This document shows positions 55,087 to 63,815 of a DNA stretch of 64,000 bases, piece after piece. Position 1 is the first letter of the stretch; each line of letters starts with the position of its first letter. Made by a program: the position numbers and the translations under genes. This DNA is from Nitrospira sp. (GTDB lineage: Bacteria; Nitrospirota; Nitrospiria; Nitrospirales; Nitrospiraceae), in the NCBI GenBank assembly GCA_024330965.1, contig JANDJL010000003.1, forward strand, positions 31,579 through 95,578, read 5' to 3'. Below the pieces are notes generated by a model. The model was not told the origin of the DNA, did no database searches, and saw nothing but the letters and a program-made list of their open reading frames with translations.

Positions 55087-55998
55087 TTAAGATGATTTCC
55101 GTGCGACAAGTTGGGCCGTGTACATCGGGCGATCCGGACGGCGTCCCTCGTCATAATGCAGGATCTGGAGACCGGACGCAAGGTTCAGTAACTCGTTGGA
55201 GTCGAGGCAAAATTCACGTCTCTTCGGGTGATGGTAGTGAACATGGTTGTCAATCGTGAACGTTTCATAGACCAGCATACCCCCCGGTTTCAGCGCCTCA
55301 AGCAGGGAGGGGAAGAGGGGGCGATACAGATAAAAAAACACGACGATCACGTCGTAGCGTTCCTTGCCGAGACGGGGTTCAGAGGGAGGTGGTTGTTCGA
55401 GGTCGACGACCTGTGTGGTGATTCTGTCGCACGCGCGTGAGCGGGCGGAGGTGATGAGTTGCTCCAGGGCTGCGGCGTCCCGGTCGATGGCGTGGACCTG
55501 ATAGCCGTGGCAGGCGAGGAACAGTGAGTGGCGACCGTTGCCGGCTGCCACGTCAAGCGCGGTGCCCGAGGGAAGTCGGTGTAGTTGTTCGACGAGCAGT
55601 CGGGCCGGGGCGTGATCGTCGTATCGGGCTTGGTGGGCCTGTCTGGTCCGTTCAACGGTGACTCCGACGGAGCCGGTGACGAGATTGATCGGCGGATGGA
55701 GTTTTCGAAGCCACAACTTGGCATGCTCGATCGGAAACTCCTCGAACAACATCTTGAGGAATTGCTCGGCCATGGTTTCCAGCAGACGGCAGTCCTGTGC
55801 CGTCCCGACTTCGACGAGGCGTCGCGCGACGGCGGCATAGTCGATGGCGGGCCCGAGCTGATCGTCGAGATCTGGCAGCTCCGAGGGACGTTGCAACTCG
55901 ACGTCGACCGCGAGCCGTTGCGGATGGGCCCGTTCCTCGGCCGTCACACCGCAGCGGCCGCGGAATTCCAAGCGTTCGATCACGATGGATTCCGGCAT
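55087..55998 (-). CDS. FolB dihydroneopterin aldolase fused to a SAM methyltransferase
   Basis: Residues 1-118 match dihydroneopterin aldolase of folate synthesis: GVTAEERAHPQ holds the catalytic Glu, IDYAAVARRL the Tyr, and LRKLHPPIN the Lys. The second half (about 125-303) is a class I methyltransferase with GTALDVAAGNGRHSLFLACH (SAM site), AIDRDAAAL, and YDVIVVFFYLYRPLFP, close to TehB-like proteins. Stand-alone FolB is about 120 residues, so this is a fusion in one frame without a break. The methylated substrate is unknown. The gene is flanked by the HD-GYP (66 bp) and PHP (5 bp) genes on the same strand. Confidence 0.85.
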   Translation of the reverse strand: MPESIVIERLEFRGRCGVTAEERAHPQRLAVDVELQRPSELPDLDDQLGPAIDYAAVARRLVEVGTAQDCRLLETMAEQFLKMLFEEFPIEHAKLWLRKLHPPINLVTGSVGVTVERTRQAHQARYDDHAPARLLVEQLHRLPSGTALDVAAGNGRHSLFLACHGYQVHAIDRDAAALEQLITSARSRACDRITTQVVDLEQPPPSEPRLGKERYDVIVVFFYLYRPLFPSLLEALKPGGMLVYETFTIDNHVHYHHPKRREFCLDSNELLNLASGLQILHYDEGRRPDRPMYTAQLVARKSS

Positions 55999-56063
55999 GC
56001 CGCATTGTCGGCGAGGGAATTTGAGGCTGTCAAGCGCGGGGCGGACTGCATGAGCCCGGACGG

Positions 56064-57593
56064 TTACACCACATAGCGGCTGGTGTCGAATTTGTGTCGG
56101 GCATGGTCGATGAGACGGGCGATGCTGTGAGTGTAGCTTCCGGTTTCGTCTTTTTCAGTCAAGTCCAGTTCCGGTCCATTGTCGAGAGGATTCCCCTCCG
56201 TATCGGCGATCACTTTGACGAGCGGGCGTTCGCTGTCCGAGAGGCTAGCGGCCGGTTTGAGCACGACCGCAAAGGCGCCGTTGGTGAGTTCCACGAGGCT
56301 CCCGATCGGGATGATACCCACACAAGTCACGAACAGTTTCATGAGCGTCGGGTCGAAGCTCGTTCCCGCTTTCTCCAGCATCAGGCGTAAGACCTTTGAG
56401 GGAGCCATCGCCTCGCGGCGATAGACGCGCGACGACGTCATCGCATCGTAACAGTCGGCGATCGATACGATACGGCTTGAGATGCTTTGCGTCCAGGGAA
56501 TGGCCAGTTGGGGATAGCCCGAGAAGTCGTAGTTCATATGGTGCTCGAAGGACGCAGACGCCATTCGTGCCGGAACATTTCCCAGGCCGCGTAATTTGAT
56601 GAGCGTGAACACCCCTTCTTGGGGGTGTGTTTGCATGATGTCCCACTCCTCGGGGCTGAACTCGCCGGGCTTGTTGAGGATGTCCAGCGAGATCGCGCAT
56701 TTTCCCACGTCATGGAAGAGCGCTGCCAAACCGAGGTCAGCGAGGTCAACTTTGGCGTATCCGGCTCGGTTGCCGAGCGCCATGGACAGTAACGCTACAT
56801 TGACGGAATGCTCTTGGGTGTACTGATCGTGACAGCGCAACGTCGTAAAGCCTAGCATGGCTGGCTCGTCTTGCATCATCAGATCGACGATATTTTGAAT
56901 GGCCCGTTTGGCCTGTTTGAAGCTCAGGGTGCCTCCCTCGCGGGCGGATTGAGTGAGGCGGCCGACCGCGTCGCAGATTTTTTCGTAGGCGGTTTTCATC
57001 TGCGCTTTCCGGCGAAGCTTCGGGGAACTGTCGTCGGGCGAAGCTGACAGCGCCAACGCGCGAGGGCGTTCGATCGCGATGCTCGTGATGTTGAGCGCAG
57101 CGAGCGCTTGTTGAAAGTCATCGATCGATTTTGTGGCGGAATCGAGACTGACGAACAAAGAAGCGAACTGGCGGAGGTCGTCGGAAGATATTGAGCGAGA
57201 AAAGGTGAGGCCGCCTATTTTCCAACTGTTCAGGGCGTCGATCACGCTGGACAGGACCAGCATCTGTTGTTGGCTGACCCTCAGATGGTCCTCGCCCAAG
57301 AAGAAGAAATCGTTCTGCACGCGGATCGTGACCGGACGCTCATGGGCCATGGTATGGATGAGCGTCAGCATGGACTCGACCGGCTTGTCAAGGGCGGCGT
57401 TGTTGCGGCCGTGAATTCGAGACGTTTTGATCAGAGTGTTCAGTTGGGTCAGCAGTTGGAACCCCAACATCGCCATTTGTTGGTCGTAGATGTCGCTGGC
57501 TTCTGAGTCCTGTCCCACTTTTCGAGCAAGTGATTGCTCGTGAGTGAGAATCGGCGGAGCGCCGGTCGAAGGAGGGGAGAAAGAGTCGTTCAT
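56064..57593 (-). CDS. HD-GYP domain protein, predicted c-di-GMP phosphodiesterase
   Basis: A 509-residue protein. The C-terminal HD-GYP domain (about 220-400) has HSVNVALLSMALGNRAGY, FHDVGKCAISLDIL, PQEGVFTLIKL, HHMNYDFSGYP (the GYP signature) and VSIADCYDAMTSSRVYR, so the metal residues are intact. The N-terminal 170 residues share a domain with the HEAT-repeat neighbour: compare KTSRIHGRNNAALDKPVES here with TAKSNRTYGPTNPVAQKF there. It follows the HEAT gene with a 4-bp overlap (ATGA). Role: breakdown of cyclic di-GMP, by family. Confidence 0.88.
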   Translation of the reverse strand: MNDSFSPPSTGAPPILTHEQSLARKVGQDSEASDIYDQQMAMLGFQLLTQLNTLIKTSRIHGRNNAALDKPVESMLTLIHTMAHERPVTIRVQNDFFFLGEDHLRVSQQQMLVLSSVIDALNSWKIGGLTFSRSISSDDLRQFASLFVSLDSATKSIDDFQQALAALNITSIAIERPRALALSASPDDSSPKLRRKAQMKTAYEKICDAVGRLTQSAREGGTLSFKQAKRAIQNIVDLMMQDEPAMLGFTTLRCHDQYTQEHSVNVALLSMALGNRAGYAKVDLADLGLAALFHDVGKCAISLDILNKPGEFSPEEWDIMQTHPQEGVFTLIKLRGLGNVPARMASASFEHHMNYDFSGYPQLAIPWTQSISSRIVSIADCYDAMTSSRVYRREAMAPSKVLRLMLEKAGTSFDPTLMKLFVTCVGIIPIGSLVELTNGAFAVVLKPAASLSDSERPLVKVIADTEGNPLDNGPELDLTEKDETGSYTHSIARLIDHARHKFDTSRYVV

Positions 57594-59392
57594 GGTTGCG
57601 GTTCCTTGTCAGCCGAGGGGGCGGCCGGTGCGTTGTTTCGAGTTCGTCGTTGGGCGTGCGACAAACCGTGGGCGCAGGCTTGCCGAACCGTGACGCTGCC
57701 TTTCTCGCTTCCACGCACGAGTGCTGATACGGCTGTGGGAGTGCCGAGCTTGCCGAGAGCCTTCGCGGCAAGCACGGCCAGTTCCTCTTTTTTCTTTCGG
57801 CCGAGCCATGACCATTCGGTCAGGAGACTTTCCCAATACGGGACGGCTTCATCACCGCACGTTGCGCCGACGGCGTGAAATATCGCTTGGCGCTCGCTGA
57901 TGGAGCGGTTTCCGAACGTATCGGCCGACAGAATGGGAAGCCAGTGGGAAAACGAGACCGAGTACTGCCCAGAGATCAGCAGTTTCAGGGCCGCGATGCG
58001 GATGCTTTCTTCTTCATCGTTCACGAAAGAAAGAAGTTTCAGGCCGTCGCCGCTCGGGCGTAACGCACCGATTGCGTGCACGACGGCTTTGCGGACCTGT
58101 GCATCGGGGTGTCGAAGGAGTTTTTCGACGGATTCAGCGAACGTCGGGTTCTTTAGCTTGGTGAGAATCGCGAGGAGACGGCATACGTAGGATGGTCTCC
58201 GATCTCGCAGGCCGTTGATGAGCGGTTCGGGGTTGTCTTTTGCCAGTGTTGCAAGTGCTTCAGAGACGATGGCCTGATGAACCGGTGATGTCAGATTGGC
58301 CAACAGTGAACAGAGTCCTGGGACGGCGTTCGGCTTCATCAGCAACAAAATCGTTGAGAGGCCGGCCGTCGAGCTGTCCGGATGCTGATTCAGATAGGTT
58401 TCGATGGCTTTTATCCGATCCGGGCGGCCGAATCCGTTGAGGTGAGCGCGGACCTGTTGTTTGTGTTCTTCGCCGAGATCAGGCCTGACCGCGTCGGCTT
58501 CATGAAGCAGACTGACCACATGCTCCAATTCTGTCCATTTTCCCTCGCGGAGAAGGCGATCGATAATGTCGCCCCACACGTCGAATAGTTTCGTCAGTAC
58601 CGCCGACGATCGTTCGGAAGCGAGAACGGCGGTCAACATCTCCATGATGTGCAAACGACTGTCCTGCCCCCGTTCCGCTTCAATGTCGTGTGCGAGGGCG
58701 GTCAACTCTTCGTCGGTGACTTCAAACCCGACCAGGCCGCTGTGCACGCGTTTGCCCTGGTTCGTCGATTCTGCCTCGGAAACGGTTGCTTCGCCCATCC
58801 GGCTGGTGCGCTCACGGTCCAATAAGTCTCGCAGTGAGGAGTCGGACGAACTCATGATGGTACCGGCTCGGTCCGTTTTATTGTTGTGGGACGACGAGTG
58901 AGCCACTTCTTCCGCCGTCACGATTGTGATCGTCGAGAGATTGCGAGACCACAGGCGGGTGACGAGATCATCATCTTCTTGGCCGGACTCTACGTTTCCC
59001 CATATCGAATCGAGGAAGTAGGTCAAATCTTCTAGAGAGAGGCCTTCGTAGATCGAAAGCTCCCGAATGCCGTCTGCGTAGAGTTTGAACGCGAAGCTCT
59101 CGCCCCCGTCGCTGAGGTCCGTTTGGTAGACGACGGAATCGTTGAACCGCAGCTCGGACCGATGAACAAGGAAGGTGAGTTTCGAGTAGGCGGTCAGGTG
59201 ACCGGTCAATTCCTCGAAGAGCTGTTGGGCAAACTTTTGCGCCACGGGATTCGTCGGGCCGTAGGTGCGGTTCGACTTGGCTGTTTTGTCCAGCAACTTG
59301 AGGATGCGTTTGACGGAAGCCGTTTCCGGATCTTCCGTGTTCCGTACCGCCGCCGCGGCCAACTTGTCTTGCGCCGTTTTGAGGTCGGCCAT
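57590..59392 (-). CDS. HEAT-repeat protein with sensory-like N-terminal domain
   Basis: A 600-residue protein. About 1-160 is a domain shared with the HD-GYP neighbour (LLDKTAKSNRTYGPTNPVAQ). The rest is helical HEAT/armadillo-type repeats, for example KLLRHPDAQVRKAVVHAIGAL, ESIRIAALKLLISG and LAAKALGKLGTPTAVSALVR. Such proteins are binding scaffolds. GGTAGGTGA precedes ATG 59392; the frame extends to GTG 59404. The 4-bp overlap with the HD-GYP gene suggests the two proteins are made together and may act as a complex. Confidence 0.82.
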   Translation of the reverse strand: MADLKTAQDKLAAAAVRNTEDPETASVKRILKLLDKTAKSNRTYGPTNPVAQKFAQQLFEELTGHLTAYSKLTFLVHRSELRFNDSVVYQTDLSDGGESFAFKLYADGIRELSIYEGLSLEDLTYFLDSIWGNVESGQEDDDLVTRLWSRNLSTITIVTAEEVAHSSSHNNKTDRAGTIMSSSDSSLRDLLDRERTSRMGEATVSEAESTNQGKRVHSGLVGFEVTDEELTALAHDIEAERGQDSRLHIMEMLTAVLASERSSAVLTKLFDVWGDIIDRLLREGKWTELEHVVSLLHEADAVRPDLGEEHKQQVRAHLNGFGRPDRIKAIETYLNQHPDSSTAGLSTILLLMKPNAVPGLCSLLANLTSPVHQAIVSEALATLAKDNPEPLINGLRDRRPSYVCRLLAILTKLKNPTFAESVEKLLRHPDAQVRKAVVHAIGALRPSGDGLKLLSFVNDEEESIRIAALKLLISGQYSVSFSHWLPILSADTFGNRSISERQAIFHAVGATCGDEAVPYWESLLTEWSWLGRKKKEELAVLAAKALGKLGTPTAVSALVRGSEKGSVTVRQACAHGLSHAQRRTRNNAPAAPSADKEPQP

Positions 59393-59485
59393 ACTGCGTA
59401 TCACCTACCGAGCGGCGCGGGATTCGTCAAGAAAATCGCGGTTCATCGCGCGGTGGAGGAGTGTTGCGCGGGGTTCCGAATCGTC

Positions 59486-59515
59486 TTGTTTGCAAAGGAC
59501 GGGAGCCGTTAAAAT
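59486..59515 (+). promoter_or_regulatory. Possible promoter of the GDSL esterase gene
   Basis: TTGTTT (59486-59491) and TAAAAT (59510-59515) are separated by 18 bp, about 50 bp before the ATG. The -35 is weak. Confidence 0.4.
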
Positions 59516-59568
59516 CCCTTGTCGTTTGACCGTCGTGGTTTCGTGGTCCACGGGGAGCTCACCGGGTC

Positions 59569-60207
59569 ATGGTTCGATCGGCGCTGGTCGTATGTTTTGG
59601 AGACAGTCTGACGGCGGGGTTTCAATCTCCGACCCCCGAGAATCCAATGGGGGCGGAGACCCCTTACGGCCGGTTTCTACAGGATCGCCTGGGAGAGCGG
59701 GTGCTCGTTCAGATCAGTGGAAAATGTGGGGAGCTGACCCGGGAAATGGTAAACCGGTTCAAGCGGAGTGTGCTGGATCAAAAACCTGACTACGTTCCGA
59801 TTCTGGGCGGGACCAACGATTTGGGCTGGGAGCTGTCGCCCGACGAAATCATGACCAATTTGGTGGCGTTGTATGAGCTGACGTTGAACGCTGGCGGCGT
59901 TCCGATTCCGGTGACCGTGCCTTCCATTCGGATAGAAGGCGAGCAACGCAACCCGGAGGCAAAAGAATGGGTGGACCGGCACCTGACTCGACGCCGTCGG
60001 CTGAACGCGTTGATTCGGGACTACGCCGAGTCATCCCATCTTGCCGTCGTCGATCTGTTTGCGGGCACTGTGGATCCTGACGATGGCCAATTGGCTGTCA
60101 TCTATTCGAATGACGGCATCCATTTGACCACGGGAGGCTATCTCTTGTTTGCCGAACTGGTGGATCAGGTTCTGAGGCCGATGCTACAACGAGTGGGCCG
60201 ATTCTAA
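59569..60207 (+). CDS. SGNH/GDSL esterase
   Basis: A 212-residue hydrolase of the SGNH family (arylesterase/thioesterase TesA relatives). Block I is CFGDSLTAGFQSP with the Ser, block II is ISGKCGELTREM with the Gly, block III GGTNDLGW with the Asn, and block V NDGIHLTTGGYLLF with Asp and His. No signal peptide, so it is probably cytosolic. The natural ester is unknown. A terminator follows and a small membrane protein comes next. Confidence 0.88.
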   Translation: MVRSALVVCFGDSLTAGFQSPTPENPMGAETPYGRFLQDRLGERVLVQISGKCGELTREMVNRFKRSVLDQKPDYVPILGGTNDLGWELSPDEIMTNLVALYELTLNAGGVPIPVTVPSIRIEGEQRNPEAKEWVDRHLTRRRRLNALIRDYAESSHLAVVDLFAGTVDPDDGQLAVIYSNDGIHLTTGGYLLFAELVDQVLRPMLQRVGRF

Positions 60208-60222
60208 GAGGAGGTGTGACGT

Positions 60223-60254
60223 GAGAGGAAGGAGCGCCGGTTCCTCTCGTTTTG
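60223..60254 (+). terminator. Probable terminator of the GDSL esterase gene
   Basis: An 8-bp perfect stem (60223-60230 with 60241-60248) with a 10-base loop is followed by GTTTTGG. The T-run is short. Confidence 0.5.
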
Positions 60255-60334
60255 GACGGTGACGATCTCATAGAAAGATTTCCCCGGCATTCCGGTGGGC
60301 GAACCGAAACCAGATACAACAAGGAGCCGCACCC

Positions 60335-60514
60335 ATGCGTTGGTTCAATTTTGTTGGATGGGGGATGTTAACGCTCGCCGTCATACTGGATGAGTGGCTC
60401 TATTTGTATCTGTGGGAAGAATTCAACGTCGGGGTAGTCGTTGCCGCTGCAATCTATTTAGTGGTGGCCATTGGATTATCCGTATGGGGAGGCCGGTCCA
60501 CCGATTCCGACTGA
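60335..60514 (+). CDS. 59-residue membrane protein
   Basis: A very small protein with two hydrophobic helices (about 6-18 and 31-52: VGWGMLTLAVIL and VGVVVAAAIYLVVAIGLSVW) joined by the acidic, aromatic DEWLYLYLWEEF. AAGGAG stands nine bases before the ATG. Nothing is known of its function. It lies alone between the esterase terminator and the broken gene pair. Confidence 0.6.
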   Translation: MRWFNFVGWGMLTLAVILDEWLYLYLWEEFNVGVVVAAAIYLVVAIGLSVWGGRSTDSD

Positions 60515-60645
60515 CACCGCGGAGGGTACGGCGTCTGACCATGGGCCGCTGATTCTTTCACCTTGTGCCCTCTCGTTCCCGTGCCTCTCATGACGCCGTG
60601 AGCGAACGTTCTTAAAAGAGAGCGGAGACGAAGTCGGTCGAGTGG

Positions 60646-60934
60646 TCACATTCGATACCAGCGGGTCTCCAAAGTGCCGTCCCGGATTTCCACTTCCACA
60701 ACCTGCAGCGCAATCGGCAACCGGTGTGCAGCCTGCTCAACCGGGGCGAGCGGAACCGGCAGCTCCTCAAAACGTCGCCGGTGTCCGGGGCCGTGATCGA
60801 TCCCTGCTCGATCTGGAATAACGGCAACATGATCCAGTTGTTCACGATCCGCACGAAAGAAATCCGCAGGCGCGGGGTTGAAGAGCAGTCCGACGCCGGG
60901 ATGGCCAGATACCGGGCTTGGGAGCCCGCGTCAC
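60646..60934 (-). pseudogene. DUF692-like gene fragment disrupted by one base
   Basis: From the GTG at 60934, with AGGGAA seven bases upstream, the frame reads TRAPKPGI and then runs into a shifted frame that reads GHPGVGLLFNPAPADFF, LDHVAVIPDRAGID and HRLPIALQVVEVEIRDGT, ending at TGA 60646. Removing one base near 60915 joins the parts into a product of about 95 residues. The first 70 residues resemble the start of DUF692 (MbnB/TglH-type) proteins, which take part in peptide modification, but those are much longer, so this is a truncated relative at most. Either a pseudogene or a sequence error. Confidence 0.4.
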
Positions 60935-60946
60935 AGTGCGATTCCC

Positions 60947-61196
60947 TTACAGCTTCACCTATAAGGACGTCATCGAAGCGATGACGAATCCAGATGTCAA
61001 AACCGGAGGTGCAGGCGGGACGGGCCTTGAGGCCGACTTTTTTCAAGATTTCGGCGTTGCGTGTGACATTCTTGACGAGCGCGGCGGAAACATCGGCCAT
61101 CGTGCCGCTGCCCACGAGGGCGACTTCGACCGCCGGGCGGCCGGAAGCGCCTGTCTTGCTCAGGAGAAACGTGGCCGTTTCTTTTCGATTGGTCAT
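60947..61196 (-). pseudogene. Small gene disrupted by one base near its 3' end
   Basis: The frame from ATG 61196 reads EVALVGSGTMADVSAALVKN, NAEILKKVGLKARPACTSGF and DIWIRHRFDDVLI. Removing one G near 60960 turns the next codons into VKL and a stop at 60947, giving an 82-residue protein with a normal end; without it the frame runs on over the next gene. ACTSGFDIW and the VLKKVGL region look like a family I have met in Nitrospira-like genomes, but I cannot name it. Its stop overlaps the ribosome site of the fragment at 60646, so the two formed an operon. Confidence 0.45.
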
Positions 61197-61347
61197 GGCT
61201 TGGCTTGTGGTGATCGAAGCTTTTTGCAGGGCTTTCTCAGTGGAGATGCGTTTGCGAGGGCCAAGTCGGCTGGCGGTGCCTCTTGATAGAAAAACAGGGT
61301 CGTGAGGTAAATTCGTCCCTGGGGAGCCGTTGTCAAAGGCAAGGCGA

Positions 61348-62892
61348 TTACAGGATCCGCCAGACGCGGCCGTCGTTTTGGATGAGGCGGTCGGCTTCCA
61401 CCGGTCCCCAGGTGCCGGCTTGGTATTCAGGTAGCCAGCGGAGTCCTTGTTTTTCCCAGGCCTCGAGGATTTGAGTGATCCAGGCCCATGAGGCTTCGAC
61501 TGCGTCGCGCCGCATAAAGCGGGAAGCGTCTCCCGCCATCACGTCGAGCAGGAGGCGTTCGTAGGCCTCCGGCGAAGGACGTCCGAAGACCTCGGTATAT
61601 TTGAAGTTCATCTCTACCGGATGGGTTTGCGCTCTGGTGCCCGGCACGCGAGAGACGATGCGGAGCGAGAGTCCTTCCTCCGGCTGAATTTTTAAGGCCA
61701 ACACATTCGGCGCCTGCGGGGCGCGTGGAGCGGCATTAAACAGAATCTGCGGGATCTCCTTAAACTGCACGGCCACCTCGCTAGCGCGGAGCGGGAGGGC
61801 CTTGCCCGTCCGTAAATAAAAGGGCACGCCGGACCACCGCCAGTTTTCGACGAAACACTTGACGGCCACATAGGTTTCGGTGACGGAATCGGGTTTGACT
61901 CCCTTTTCGCGTCGATAACCGGGTACCGGTTTCCCGTGCACCGTCCCTTCGGTGTACTGCGCCCGTACGGTGACCTTGTCCACGTCTTGCGAGGTAATGG
62001 GCTTCAAGCAGCGGAGGACTTCCATTTTGGCGTTCCGAACCACGTCCGGATCCAGGGAATAGGGCGGTTCCATGGCGACCAGGCAGAGCAACTGGAGCAG
62101 GTGATTCTGGACCATGTCTCGCAAGGCGCCCGCTTCTTCGTAGTAGGCCGCTCTGGTTCCGACCCCCTCCGCCTCGCTGACGGTGATCTGGACGTGGTCG
62201 ATGTATTTGCGGTTCCAAATCGGCTCGAAAATGCTGTTGGCGAACCGCACCACCATCAGGTTCTGAACGGTTTCTTTGCCCAAGTAATGATCGATACGAA
62301 AAATTTGCGATTCATCGAAGACCCGACCCGTGGCGGCGTTGATCGCCCGCGCCGATGCCAAGTCCCGTCCCACCGGTTTCTCAACGATGATCCTGGCGTA
62401 GGGGGAATGGACGCCGGGCGTCCTGGCGAGACCGCTGGCGGCCAATCCCTCACAAACGGGGGTGAATGAACTGGGCGGAATGCTCAGATAAAAAATCCGG
62501 TTTCCCGGCAAGGCAAACGATCGTTCAAGTTCTTCGACGCGAGCCTTCAGCTCGGTATAGGTTTGGGGGTCGTCGTTTTCACCGGCCAGATAGAACAAGT
62601 GTTGCGAAAAGGTGTTCCATGAGTCTTCAATCAAGGCCTGCCGGGAATGTTTGATGACACCGTCCCGTACAACGGACCGGAACTCCTCGTCGCTCATCGG
62701 CGTGCGGCCCAATCCCAGAACGACGTAGTTGGATGGCAGCAATCCATCCAATAGCAAATTGTACAGAGCCGGCATCAGCCGGCGTCTGGCCAAATCTCCG
62801 GAGCCGCCGAAAATGATGATGGTGCAAGGATCAACAGGTGTGATGGTTTCCACGGGTGGACCGTTATCGAGGCGATGGGCTCGTGGCTCCAT
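61348..62892 (-). CDS. zwf: Glucose-6-phosphate 1-dehydrogenase
   Basis: Zwf makes 6-phosphogluconolactone and NADPH (or NADH), the first step of the oxidative pentose phosphate pathway. The 514-residue protein has the nucleotide motif IIFGGSGDLARRRLMPAL, the substrate signature RIDHYLGKETVQN, and EKPVGRDL. Length is normal. It lies 29 bp after gnd on the same strand, so the two form an operon; pgl for the middle step is not in the window. Confidence 0.97.
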   Translation of the reverse strand: MEPRAHRLDNGPPVETITPVDPCTIIIFGGSGDLARRRLMPALYNLLLDGLLPSNYVVLGLGRTPMSDEEFRSVVRDGVIKHSRQALIEDSWNTFSQHLFYLAGENDDPQTYTELKARVEELERSFALPGNRIFYLSIPPSSFTPVCEGLAASGLARTPGVHSPYARIIVEKPVGRDLASARAINAATGRVFDESQIFRIDHYLGKETVQNLMVVRFANSIFEPIWNRKYIDHVQITVSEAEGVGTRAAYYEEAGALRDMVQNHLLQLLCLVAMEPPYSLDPDVVRNAKMEVLRCLKPITSQDVDKVTVRAQYTEGTVHGKPVPGYRREKGVKPDSVTETYVAVKCFVENWRWSGVPFYLRTGKALPLRASEVAVQFKEIPQILFNAAPRAPQAPNVLALKIQPEEGLSLRIVSRVPGTRAQTHPVEMNFKYTEVFGRPSPEAYERLLLDVMAGDASRFMRRDAVEASWAWITQILEAWEKQGLRWLPEYQAGTWGPVEADRLIQNDGRVWRIL

Positions 62893-62921
62893 GAGGGCCT
62901 GCTTTGATAAAAAAGATGGAA

Positions 62922-63815
62922 TTATTGCTTGACAGCGTGGCCGCCGAAGGCATTCCGCAGTGCGGCCAACAGTTTTTCCGCGAACGACTCATCCTGCCGC
63001 GATCGAAACCGCGTGAAGAGGGCCGCCGTAAGCGTGGGAACCGGCACGTCTTTTTCGATCGCATCGGCGATCATCCAGCGGCCTTCCCCGGAATCTTGTA
63101 CGTAGCCTTTTAATTTTTCCAGCTTCTGATCTTCTTTGAGCACGCCCGCCGCCAATTCAAGCAGCCAGGAACGGACGACGCTCCCGTGCATCCAGAGATC
63201 CGCGATGCGAGCCAGATCCAGCTTATACTCGCTCTTCGACATCAGCTCGAACCCCTCCGCATATCCCTGCATCAAACTGTATTCGATGCCGTTGTGAACC
63301 ATCTTGACGTAATGGCCGGCGCCCACGGCGCCGACGTGGGCCCACCCCTGTTCCGGCGCCAGGGTGTTGAAGATCGGAGTCAGCCGGCTCACGGCCGCTT
63401 GTTCGCCTCCTATCATCAGGCAATAGCCGACCTTCAAACCCCAGATGCCTCCGCTCGTGCCGACGTCCACATAGTGGATTCCTCGTTTCTTGAGCTCGGC
63501 GGCCCGCCGTACATCGTCGTGGAAGCGGGTATTCCCTCCGTCGATAACGGTGTCGCCTGCTTGCAGCAACGAGGCGACTGCGTGGACGGTCTCTTCCGTC
63601 GGCGTGCCTGACGGCACCATGACCCAGACTGTACGAGGGACGCTCAACTTGCTCACCAAGTCGGCGACGGAGGACGAGCCGATACATCCCGTGCCTTCCG
63701 CCTGGGTGACAAGATCCGACGAACGGTCGAACACGACGACGCGGTGGTTGTCGCGCCGCAGACGAGTCACCATATTCATGCCCATTTTGCCCAGGCCGAT
63801 GAATCCCAACTCCAT
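62922..63815 (-). CDS. gnd: 6-phosphogluconate dehydrogenase, short (GndA/YqeC) type
   Basis: Gnd converts 6-phosphogluconate to ribulose 5-phosphate and CO2. The 297-residue protein is the short type (about 300, against 470 for the common enzyme). It has GFIGLGKMGMNMV, VDVGTSGGIWGLKVGYCLMIGG-type substrate text, KMVHNGIEYSLMQGYAEGFE and the C-terminal FTRFRSRQDE. Short enzymes often prefer NAD. AAGGAG precedes the ATG. It is the first gene of the gnd-zwf operon; I found no clear promoter in the 185 bp to the window edge. Confidence 0.95.
   Translation of the reverse strand: MELGFIGLGKMGMNMVTRLRRDNHRVVVFDRSSDLVTQAEGTGCIGSSSVADLVSKLSVPRTVWVMVPSGTPTEETVHAVASLLQAGDTVIDGGNTRFHDDVRRAAELKKRGIHYVDVGTSGGIWGLKVGYCLMIGGEQAAVSRLTPIFNTLAPEQGWAHVGAVGAGHYVKMVHNGIEYSLMQGYAEGFELMSKSEYKLDLARIADLWMHGSVVRSWLLELAAGVLKEDQKLEKLKGYVQDSGEGRWMIADAIEKDVPVPTLTAALFTRFRSRQDESFAEKLLAALRNAFGGHAVKQ

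Noticed and set aside
60918..61286. A plus-strand frame reading GARVTVRFPYSFTYKDV, similar to the end of TadE-type pseudopilins
   Set aside because: It lies antisense to the small gene at 60947-61196, has no TadE-like N terminus upstream and its text after the first 20 residues is a mirror of that gene.
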